A DNA stretch of 5,417 nucleotides from JAFMIX01 sp031371425 (GCA_031371425.1 JANMJO010000214.1:1-5417), one strand, 5' to 3'; shown: positions 1 to 5,221, counted from the first letter of the stretch. The notes: generated by a model not told the origin, from the sequence alone. A program made the numbers and translations.

Positions 1-77
1 GCGCCCCAACCTCGGCCATAACTGGCAAGCTTTGGCTTGCTGCCGTCGCCGAAACGGCTAAAACTTCCACGCCGAAC
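1..77. other. Leader upstream of coaB; frame open to window edge
   Basis: No complete gene lies here. The coaB reading frame continues upstream of its first ATG without a stop to the window edge (about 25 residues, Ala/Thr-rich, ending AETAKTSTPN). The other two + frames hold stops at 19-21 and 59-61, so an upstream gene could end at either. A small hairpin, GCAAGC-TTTG-GCTTGC (25-40), lies here without a following T-run, so it does not look like an intrinsic terminator. Whether this is linker of a longer protein, the tail of another gene or plain spacer cannot be decided from the window. Confidence 0.4.
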
Positions 78-734
78 ATGAACTGCATCGTCACCGCCGG
101 ACCGACTTACGAGCCGCTGGACAACGTCCGCCGGCTGACCAACTTTTCCACCGGCAAGCTCGGCATCGAACTCGCCAACTTCCTCACCGCGCACGGCCAC
201 GCGGTCACCCTGCTCCTCGGCGAAACGGCCACGCACCCCGGCGAAATCAAGGCCGCTCGCATCGAACGCTTCACCACCACCGCCGACTTATCGGACAAGC
301 TGAAAAAAATATCTGCGGAATCTGTGGAAGCTGCGGACGCAGTTTTCCACGCTGCCGCCGTCAGCGATTTTGGTTTCGGTAAAATCTGGCTGCGCAACGC
401 CGACGGCGAACTCACCGAGGTGAAGTCCACCAAATTTTCCACGCGCCAAGGCACGCTGCTCGCCGAACTCATCCCCACGCCCAAGCTCATCACCGAACTG
501 CGCGGCTGGTTTCCGAACGCCAAGCTCGTGGGCTGGAAGTTCGAGGTGGACGGCGACCACGCTGGCGTCATCCAGAAAGCCGAGGATCAGCTCACCGATT
601 GCGATACCGACGCCTGCGTGGCGAACGGCCCGGCCTACGGCAGCGGCTTCGGCCTCGTCAGCGATGTCGGGCATTGCACGCACCTGAAGGATGCGGGTGC
701 GCTGTTCACCTCGCTGGAGAAGTTCATCCGCTAA
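78..734 (+). CDS. coaB: Phosphopantothenoylcysteine synthetase (CoaB-type, stand-alone)
   Basis: Likely joins 4'-phosphopantothenate to cysteine, using a nucleotide triphosphate, the second step of coenzyme A synthesis from pantothenate; cytosolic. The 218-residue protein matches the CoaB (DFP) domain alone: nucleotide-binding start TAGPTYEPLDNVRRLTNFST (6-25) followed by GKLG, then HAAAVSDF (91-98), PTPKLI (133-138), LVGWKFEVDG (150-159) and VANGP (181-185), in the order expected of the family. Lysines at 117 and 119 lie where the family has its conserved basic stretch. The CoaC decarboxylase half, fused in front in many bacteria (CoaBC), is not seen; only 77 bases upstream are visible and the frame is open there, so a longer protein is possible. 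The ATG at 78 sits right before the first conserved strand, which supports this start, but no Shine-Dalgarno site precedes it. Residues 79-87 come from three tandem 9-base units with atypical codons. Confidence 0.82.
   Translation: MNCIVTAGPTYEPLDNVRRLTNFSTGKLGIELANFLTAHGHAVTLLLGETATHPGEIKAARIERFTTTADLSDKLKKISAESVEAADAVFHAAAVSDFGFGKIWLRNADGELTEVKSTKFSTRQGTLLAELIPTPKLITELRGWFPNAKLVGWKFEVDGDHAGVIQKAEDQLTDCDTDACVANGPAYGSGFGLVSDVGHCTHLKDAGALFTSLEKFIR
312..338 (+). repeat. Three tandem 9-base units inside coaB
   Basis: The units are TCTGCGGAA (312-320), TCTGTGGAA (321-329) and GCTGCGGAC (330-338), read as SAE-SVE-AAD in the protein just before the conserved AAAVSDF motif. The ATA and TCT codons here, with the A-run at 303-309, contrast with the C/G-ending codons of the rest of the gene. 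It may be a degenerate repeat insertion in a variable loop, or just a slipped-strand expansion. Weakly supported as a distinct element. Confidence 0.35.
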
Positions 735-736
735 TT

Positions 737-823
737 CCGCGAATTTTCGCGAAGGGAAACAAATTCTAAACGCCGGGCAGGACGCAGTTCGGAATAATTC
801 GCGGCCATTCGCGCAATTCGCGG
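737..823. repeat. ATTCGCG-type inverted repeat in the coaB-recG gap
   Basis: The left arm (737-753, CCGCGAATTTTCGCGAA) pairs with the right arm (808-823, TTCGCGCAATTCGCGG) with only a gap and a mismatch. The left arm is itself a hairpin (CGCGAA-TT-TTCGCG, 738-751). The right side holds three copies of ATTCGCG (797-803, 807-813, 816-822) spaced 10 and 9 bases, close to one helical turn. The element begins three bases after the coaB stop and takes up most of the 146-base gap before recG. It could be a dispersed palindromic repeat; operator function is possible but not shown. Confidence 0.55.
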
Positions 824-880
824 ATCTATCACAGTCTTTTCCAATTGAACGCGCTTCCATCGGTTTGTATCGTGCGAACG

Positions 881-3025
881 ATGGCGACACCCGAACAAAA
901 CATTTCCCCGCTCGCCGCGCCGATTACCTCGCTCTGGGGCGTCGGCAGCGAACGCGCAAAGTTGCTCGCGCGGCTGGAGATTTTCACCATCGAGGATTTA
1001 CTGCTGCACGCGCCGCGACGCTACGAGGATCGCCGGAAATTTCTTCCCATCCGCGATCTGAAACTCAAGGAGGCCGCCACCGTTCGCGGCAAAATCGTCG
1101 CCGCTGGCGTGAAGCGATACAAGCGCGGCACACGCGCGATGTTCGAGTGCATCTTGGACGATGGCTCGGCGCTGCTGCATTGCCGCTGGTGGCAGATGCA
1201 GCCGTGGATGGAGGACTACTTCGCCGTCGGGCGCGAGTTCCTCGTCTTCGGCAAACCGGAGACGCTCAAGCCGCGCACGATTGACCATCCAGAAACCGAA
1301 CTGGTCGAGCCGGGCGACGACGAGTTCGTCCACGTCAACCGCATCGTGCCGATCCATCCGCTGACCGAGGGCCTCACGGCGCGCGCCATGCGCACGCTCG
1401 TCTGGCGGGCGTTGGAAAATTTTGAGGCGCAGATTGAAGATTCGACGTTTGGAGTTCCGCCTTCAGGCGGTTCGGCGAATGTCATAGAACTCACGCTGGT
1501 CAACACGCACCCCGAGCCGCCTAAAGGCGGAACTCCAAACCTTCCCGCCCGCGCGAACGCCATCCGCATGATTCATTTCCCGGAGGAGCTGACCGATGTG
1601 GAGATCGCGCGGCAGCGGCTGGCGCTGGATGAATTTATCGTGCTGCAACTCCAGATTCAGGCGCGGCGGAAAAAATTTGAGGCGAGCGCAACGGCGTTGC
1701 CGTGTCACGGCGACAACCGTTTGATGAAGCCGTTCCTCGCGCAGCTCGGCTTCAAGCTCACCGAGGCGCAGACGCGCGTGCTGCGCGAAATCCGCGCGGA
1801 CATGGGCGGCCAGCCTTCGCCAAAAAGCTCCGGCTCGACAGGCGCGCACCCGATGCGGCGGCTCTTGCAGGGCGATGTCGGGTCTGGCAAGACGGCGGTG
1901 GCGGGGTGCGCGGCGTTGATGGCGCTGGAGAGCGGCTTCAACGTGGTGCTGATGGCGCCCACGGAGATTCTGGCGGAGCAGCATTTCCGCAACTTCACGA
2001 AATGGCTCGAACCTTTGGGAGTCAAAGTGCTGTTGCAGACGGGCAGCCGGAAGGACGTAGGGTTACAAGTTACAAGTTGCAAGTTGCAGGTTGAAAAACC
2101 GACTGCCGGGCGCACGTCAAAACCTGCAACCTGCAACCCGCAACCTGCAACACTCGTCATCGGCACTCACGCTTTGTTCACGGCGGGCTTCGATATTCCC
2201 AAGCTCGGCTTGGTGATCATTGACGAGCAGCACAAGTTCGGCGTGGCGCAGCGCGAGGCGCTCGTGCGCAAGGGCAATTACCCGCATCTGCTCGTGATGA
2301 CGGCCACGCCCATCCCGCGCACGCTCGGCCTCACGCTCTACGGCGACCTCGATGTGTCGGTGATTGATGAACTGCCGGGCGGTCGCGGTGAAATAAAAAC
2401 TTTCGTCCGCGCGTCGGACCGGCTGCCGAAGGTGTGGGAGTTCATCCGCGAGAAACTCGCGTCGGGGCGGCAGGCTTACGTCGTCTATCCGCGCGTCGAG
2501 GAAAGCTCGGATGGTTTCAAGGCGGTGACGAAGGAATTTGAGAATGTGCAGCGCGCACTCGCGCCGTTCAAAGTCGGCTTGCTGCACGGGCGCGTGAAAC
2601 CGGCGGAGAAGGAGTCGGTGATGGCCGACTTCCGCGCGAACAAACTGAGCGCGCTGCTCGCCACCTCGCTCATCGAGGTGGGCGTGGACGTGCCGAATGC
2701 GACGGTGATGCTCATCGAGAACGCGGAGGCGTTCGGGCTGGCGCAGTTGCATCAGTTGCGTGGGCGCATCGGACGCGGCGCGCACGAGAGTTTTTGCATC
2801 CTGATTTCGGAGGCGAAGAACGCCGAGGCGCGCGGGCGGCTGAAGGTTTTGGAGGCGACGGGCGACGGCTTTGCGATTGCCGAGGCGGACTTGAAGTTGC
2901 GCGGGCCGGGCGAACTGCTCGGCCAGCAGCAGAGCGGCGCGATGCGGCTGCGGTTCGGCAATCTCATCGAGGACTTGCCGCTCATCCGCCAGGCGCGGGA
3001 CATCGCGGCGCAGATTTTGGTGTAG
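881..3025 (+). CDS. recG: ATP-dependent DNA helicase RecG with repeat-derived insertions
   Basis: RecG unwinds and remodels branched DNA (stalled forks, Holliday junctions, R-loops). All hallmarks are present in 714 residues: N-terminal LWGVGSERAKLL (18-29) and LLLHAPRRYEDR (40-51), the OB-fold wedge region (about 60-150), FKLTEAQ (291-297), Walker A GDVGSGKT (331-338), MAPTEILAEQH (358-368), GTHALF (428-433), Walker B IIDEQHKFG (446-454), TATPIPRT (474-481), ATSLIEVGVDVPNA (594-607), HQLRGRIGRG (624-633) and the C-terminal RGPGELLG (674-681). ATG at 881 is preferred; a TTG at 845 in the same frame would add 12 residues lacking family character. No Shine-Dalgarno site is evident. It is somewhat longer than usual because residues about 190-220 and 394-424 are encoded by inverted repeats, and 309-323 also look extra. 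They fall between motifs, so the enzyme is probably active. The stop codon lies inside another repeat element. Confidence 0.96.
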   Translation: MATPEQNISPLAAPITSLWGVGSERAKLLARLEIFTIEDLLLHAPRRYEDRRKFLPIRDLKLKEAATVRGKIVAAGVKRYKRGTRAMFECILDDGSALLHCRWWQMQPWMEDYFAVGREFLVFGKPETLKPRTIDHPETELVEPGDDEFVHVNRIVPIHPLTEGLTARAMRTLVWRALENFEAQIEDSTFGVPPSGGSANVIELTLVNTHPEPPKGGTPNLPARANAIRMIHFPEELTDVEIARQRLALDEFIVLQLQIQARRKKFEASATALPCHGDNRLMKPFLAQLGFKLTEAQTRVLREIRADMGGQPSPKSSGSTGAHPMRRLLQGDVGSGKTAVAGCAALMALESGFNVVLMAPTEILAEQHFRNFTKWLEPLGVKVLLQTGSRKDVGLQVTSCKLQVEKPTAGRTSKPATCNPQPATLVIGTHALFTAGFDIPKLGLVIIDEQHKFGVAQREALVRKGNYPHLLVMTATPIPRTLGLTLYGDLDVSVIDELPGGRGEIKTFVRASDRLPKVWEFIREKLASGRQAYVVYPRVEESSDGFKAVTKEFENVQRALAPFKVGLLHGRVKPAEKESVMADFRANKLSALLATSLIEVGVDVPNATVMLIENAEAFGLAQLHQLRGRIGRGAHESFCILISEAKNAEARGRLKVLEATGDGFAIAEADLKLRGPGELLGQQQSGAMRLRFGNLIEDLPLIRQARDIAAQILV
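1447..1540. repeat. Palindromic element (copy 1) inserted in frame in recG
   Basis: Two 29-base arms (1447-1475 and 1512-1540) are inverted copies matching at 27 positions, separated by a 36-base centre. Each arm holds its own hairpin: CCGCC-TTCA-GGCGG on the left and CCGCC-TAAA-GGCGG on the right. From 1448 to 1540 it is exactly 31 codons, without a stop, giving FGVPPSGGS ... EPPKGGTPN in RecG between the wedge domain and the conserved LPARANAIRMIHFPEE. A related copy lies in the gap at 3096-3160, which shows it is a dispersed repeat and not RecG sequence. The reverse strand in codon register reads FGVPPLGGS ... EPPEGGTPN. Confidence 0.9.
1807..1848 (+). repeat. Atypical extra segment in recG before Walker A
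   Basis: RecG proteins usually pass quickly from the helix after FKLTxAQ to the P-M-x-RLLQGDVGSGKT segment. Here residues 309-323 (GGQPSPKSSGSTGAH) are extra, rich in Ser, Gly and Pro. The DNA (CCTTCGCCAAAAAGCTCCGG, 1814-1833, then CTCGACAGGC) looks unlike the flanking codons and has loosely inverted ends (GCCT at 1813, AGGC ending 1843). It may be a third, short dispersed repeat, but no second copy is in the window, so this rests on family knowledge and composition only. Confidence 0.35.
2062..2151. repeat. 7-base-period inverted repeat inserted in frame in recG
   Basis: The left arm (2062-2093) is a run of 7-base units: GTTACAA, GTTACAA, GTTGCAA, GTTGCAG, then GTTG. The right arm (2121-2151) is AACCTGC, AACCTGC, AACCCGC, AACCTGC, AAC, the inverted form. 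The arms match at 25 of 31 positions, and all six differences are A/G transitions; a 27-base centre separates them. The unit is 90 bases, exactly 30 codons, and adds LQVTSCKLQV ... PATCNPQPAT (about residues 394-424) between the TGS motif and GTHALF of helicase domain 1. There the family normally has a short charged helix, which seems displaced. Only this copy is visible. Confidence 0.85.
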
Positions 3026-3074
3026 CGTCGAGCCTGTGGCTCGATGGATTCGGCCACAGGCCGAACGCTACAAC
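3021..3074. repeat. Double-hairpin inverted repeat overlapping the recG stop codon
   Basis: Outer ends TGTAGCG (3021-3027) and CGCTACA (3066-3072) are perfect inverted copies, and the inner arms share GCCTGTGGC/GCCACAGGC. Each arm is itself a perfect hairpin: TCGAGCC-TGT-GGCTCGA (3028-3044) and TTCGGCC-ACA-GGCCGAA (3049-3065). The TAG at 3023-3025, in the left end, is the recG stop. The nested design is the same as that of the FGVPP palindrome but the sequence is unrelated. It could act as a 3' mRNA-stabilising structure or a transcription attenuator; there is no T-run directly after it. Confidence 0.75.
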
Positions 3075-3193
3075 TTACGCAGTTGGACACTCCCCGTTTG
3101 GAGTTCCGCCTTTGGGCGGCTCAGTAACGGCACCCGAGCCGCATAAATGCGGAACTCCAAGCGAAGCGCCCCGCTACAACGAACGCTACAACT
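3062..3193 (+). repeat. 14-base direct repeat flanking palindrome copy 2
   Basis: CGAACGCTACAACT occurs at 3062-3075 and again, exactly, at 3180-3193. A further partial copy, CGCTACAAC, stands at 3172-3180, directly before the second. The first copy is the outer end of the double-hairpin element at 3021-3074. The 104 bases between the two copies hold palindrome copy 2. It may be a second, truncated double-hairpin element split by or fused to the palindrome, or a duplication made during insertion. Confidence 0.6.
3096..3160. repeat. Palindromic element (copy 2), between recG and lipoprotein gene
   Basis: The left arm (3096-3124) matches the left arm of the copy in recG at 25 of 29 positions. 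The right arm (3136-3160) is the inverted form of 3098-3122 with three mismatches. The centre is only 13 bases (3123-3135) against 36 in copy 1, so arms are conserved and centre is not. The right-arm inner hairpin reads CCGCA-TAAA-TGCGG, where copy 1 has CCGCC-TAAA-GGCGG: a base pair has changed on both sides and pairing is kept. Confidence 0.88.
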
Positions 3194-3210
3194 CGTGCTT
3201 GGATTTTTTT
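3156..3210 (+). terminator. Possible intrinsic terminator after recG
   Basis: TCCAAGC (3156-3162) and GCTTGGA (3197-3203) form a 7-base-pair stem followed at once by seven T residues (3204-3210). The 34-base loop contains a small inner hairpin (AGCG-CCC-CGCT, 3165-3175). The long loop makes this weaker than the terminator after the next gene. The left stem strand is the outer end of palindrome copy 2, so the terminator would be built partly from the repeat. It ends 23 bases before the lipoprotein start codon. Confidence 0.4.
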
Positions 3211-3233
3211 GGCGGCGGGCGTAGGTTGCCCGC

Positions 3234-3578
3234 ATGAAAATTAATTTTCTAGTGCTGATGGCGGCGGTCTTCATTCTGACCGGTTGTGGCGATAGCTCCA
3301 AACCCGGCACGGCGGCCAACACCTTTTCCAACACGGTCAACGCGCCGACGGAATATCTGGGCACGATAGTCAAAGCCAGATTGTCGGCGGAGAAGTCGAT
3401 TGACACCATCAGCATCAATCAAGCGATCACCTATTTCAGCGAGGCAGAGGGCCGCTACCCGACCAACCTGGATGAACTCGTCACCAAGCGTCATCTTCAC
3501 GCCATTCCCAAGCCGCCCTACGGCACGAAGTTCGTGTATGACGCCGCCACCGGCACGGTCAAGGTGGTGAAGGAGTAA
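3234..3578 (+). CDS. Small predicted lipoprotein, function unknown
   Basis: The 114-residue product starts with a lipoprotein signal: Lys at 2, a hydrophobic core FLVLMAAVFIL (5-15) and the lipobox LTGC (15-18), so Cys18 would be lipidated and the mature protein, about 97 residues, membrane-anchored. A Ser/Thr/Asn-rich spacer (20-38) follows. The C-terminal half, ITYFSEAEGRYPTNLDELVT (residues 65-84) and then PKPPYGTKFVYDAATGTVKV, resembles the C-terminal domain of type II secretion pseudopilins and related proteins (helix, G-x-YP-x-x-LDEL, then P-x-x-P-x-G and Y-x-x-x-TG). The pilin-type N-terminal methylation motif is absent, so it is not itself a pseudopilin. The ATG has only a poor purine stretch before it (GTAGG, 3221-3225). 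It is followed by a strong terminator 17 bases after the stop and is preceded by repeats, so it is probably transcribed alone or with recG. A precise role cannot be given. Confidence 0.75.
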   Translation: MKINFLVLMAAVFILTGCGDSSKPGTAANTFSNTVNAPTEYLGTIVKARLSAEKSIDTISINQAITYFSEAEGRYPTNLDELVTKRHLHAIPKPPYGTKFVYDAATGTVKVVKE

Positions 3579-3595
3579 ATTTCCCGGCGTCATTC

Positions 3596-3629
3596 ATCCG
3601 GCAACCTCCCGTTGCCGGATTTGTTTTTT
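3596..3629 (+). terminator. Strong rho-independent terminator after the lipoprotein gene
   Basis: A perfect 10-base-pair stem (ATCCGGCAAC, 3596-3605, with GTTGCCGGAT, 3611-3620) closes a 5-base loop CTCCC and is followed by TTTGTTTTTT to 3629. It starts 17 bases after the TAA at 3576-3578. It should end transcription of the upstream gene and separate it from guaA, whose start codon is 50 bases further on. On the reverse strand there is no useful T-run, so it appears one-directional. Confidence 0.88.
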
Positions 3630-3679
3630 CTCGCCATTTCCCGTCCGCATTCAGACAATCCGCCTTCAGTTTTGATTTC

Positions 3680-5221
3680 ATGAACGAACAAATTGTCATC
3701 CTCGATTTCGGCTCGCAATACACGCAGGTCATCGCCCGCCGTGTGCGCGAGTGCAACGTCTATTCCACCATCCTGCGTTACGACACGCCCGCCGCCGAAA
3801 TCGCGAGGCTCAAGCCCAGCGGCATCATCCTCTCCGGAGGACCGTCTAGCGTTTATGCGAAGGACGCGCCGCTGCCGGACAAGGCCATCTTCGCCCTCGG
3901 TGTGCCGGTGCTGGGCGTGTGCTTCGGCGTGCAGCTCTTCGCGCAATTCCTCGGCGGCAAGGTTGAGAAAGGTCAGAAGCGCGAATACGGCAAGGGCACG
4001 CTCACCATCAAGGACAAGTCGTGCGCGCTCTTCGCCAAGCTGCCCGCGAGCTTGCAGGTCTGGAATTCCCACGGCGACAAACTCACGAAACTCCCCGCTG
4101 GCTTCAAGCCCGTAGCCGTCACGGAAAATTCCGAGTTCGCCGCCATCGAGAACCGCGCGAAGAAATTCTTCGGCCTCCAGTTCCATCCCGAAGTCGCGCA
4201 CACGCCGCGCGGGCGCGAGATCATCGCCAACTTCGTCCACGGCGTCTGCCGCTGCGGCAGGAACTGGACGATGCGCAACTACCTCGACCAGGCCGTCGAG
4301 GAAATCCGCGCGCAGGTCGGCACGGAACACGTCGTCCTCGGCTTGAGCGGCGGCGTGGATTCCAGCGTGGCGGCGGCGCTGCTGCACCGGGCCATCGGCA
4401 AACAACTCACCTGCATCTTCGTCAACAACGGCCTGCTCCGCGCACGCGAGGCGGATGTGGTGCGGGAAGTTTTCGGAAACCATTTCAAGCTCAAGCTGCA
4501 ATACGAAGAGGCGACGAAGCTGTTTCTCGGCAAACTCAAGGGCGTGACCGACCCCGAACGCAAACGCAAGATTATCGGCAAGACGTTCATCGAAGTCTTC
4601 CAAGCTGCGACCAAGCGCGCGGGCAAGGCGAAGTTCCTCGCGCAAGGCACGCTCTACCCCGACGTCATCGAGTCCGTGCCCATCGCCGGCAACCCCGCCG
4701 CGCTCATCAAGAGCCACCACAACGTCGGCGGTCTGCCCAAGGGAATGAAGTTCAAACTCGTCGAGCCGCTGAAAAATCTGTTCAAGGACGAGGTGCGCCT
4801 GCTCGGTCTGGAACTGGGGTTGCCGAAGGAGATTGTTTATCGCCAGCCGTTCCCCGGCCCCGGCCTCGCCGTGCGCATCCTCGGCGAAGTCACGCCCAAG
4901 CGCTGCGAGATTCTCCGCAACGCCGACGCCATCGTCGTCGAGGAGATGAAGGCGAGCGGGCTTTACTACAAGATCTGGCAGAGCTTCGCCGTGTTGCTGC
5001 CCGTGCGCAGCGTGGGCGTGATGGGCGACGAGCGGACGTATGATTTCACCATCGCCATCCGCGCCGTGGAATCGCAGGACGGCATGACCGCCGATTGGGT
5101 GAAGCTGCCCTACGACCTGCTGGAGAAACTCGCCAGCCGCATCATCAACGAAGTGAAGGGCGTCAACCGCTGCGTCTTCGACATCACCAGCAAGCCGCCG
5201 GGGACGATTGAGTGGGAGTAG
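3680..5221 (+). CDS. guaA: GMP synthase (glutamine-hydrolysing)
   Basis: Converts XMP to GMP with ATP and glutamine, the last step of guanine nucleotide synthesis; cytosolic. The 513 residues cover the full enzyme. The glutaminase domain comes first: ILDFGSQYTQVIARRVRE (7-24), LSGGPSSVY (51-59), the nucleophile Cys81 in GVCFG, HGDK (131-134), and His169/Glu171 in FHPEV, completing the catalytic triad. The ATP-pyrophosphatase domain follows with the P-loop SGGVDSS (223-229), VNNGLLRARE (248-257) and GTLYPDVIES (323-332). The C-terminal dimerisation and XMP-binding part has KSHHNVGGLP (344-353), RQPFPGPGLAVRI (388-400) and the terminal DITSKPPGTIEWE (501-513). Length is typical. The ATG is placed directly before the first conserved strand; no Shine-Dalgarno site precedes it (TTTTGATTTC). 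As a strong terminator lies upstream, its promoter should be within 3630-3679, but I see no convincing -35/-10 pair and no guanine riboswitch. Confidence 0.98.
   Translation: MNEQIVILDFGSQYTQVIARRVRECNVYSTILRYDTPAAEIARLKPSGIILSGGPSSVYAKDAPLPDKAIFALGVPVLGVCFGVQLFAQFLGGKVEKGQKREYGKGTLTIKDKSCALFAKLPASLQVWNSHGDKLTKLPAGFKPVAVTENSEFAAIENRAKKFFGLQFHPEVAHTPRGREIIANFVHGVCRCGRNWTMRNYLDQAVEEIRAQVGTEHVVLGLSGGVDSSVAAALLHRAIGKQLTCIFVNNGLLRAREADVVREVFGNHFKLKLQYEEATKLFLGKLKGVTDPERKRKIIGKTFIEVFQAATKRAGKAKFLAQGTLYPDVIESVPIAGNPAALIKSHHNVGGLPKGMKFKLVEPLKNLFKDEVRLLGLELGLPKEIVYRQPFPGPGLAVRILGEVTPKRCEILRNADAIVVEEMKASGLYYKIWQSFAVLLPVRSVGVMGDERTYDFTIAIRAVESQDGMTADWVKLPYDLLEKLASRIINEVKGVNRCVFDITSKPPGTIEWE

Noticed and set aside
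25..40. GCAAGC-TTTG-GCTTGC hairpin as terminator of an upstream gene
   Set aside because: The stem is only six pairs and no T-run follows it.
845..880. TTG at 845 as the recG start
   Set aside because: It is in frame but adds 12 residues without resemblance to RecG, and the ATG at 881 lies an ordinary distance before the first conserved segment.
691..1284. A + strand frame bridging the end of coaB, the gap and recG
   Set aside because: It overlaps two well-supported genes in another frame, has an arginine-rich composition and no recognisable domain.
2117..2785. A 222-codon - strand frame over recG
   Set aside because: It is antisense to the conserved helicase motifs and rich in Arg/His/Ala; a shadow of the real gene.
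2794..3237. A + strand frame running from recG through the intergenic repeats
   Set aside because: The first half is frame-shifted recG and the rest translates the palindromic repeats (including FGVPPLGGS), so the open frame reflects repeat composition and not a gene.
3621..3679. Promoter or guanine-type riboswitch before guaA
   Set aside because: A promoter is expected here because of the upstream terminator, but no -35/-10 pair with proper spacing is visible, and the roughly 50 bases are too short and lack the conserved core of a purine riboswitch.
4021..5043. A 340-codon + strand frame overlapping guaA
   Set aside because: It is a frame-shifted reading of guaA, extremely Arg/Ala-rich, with no family features.
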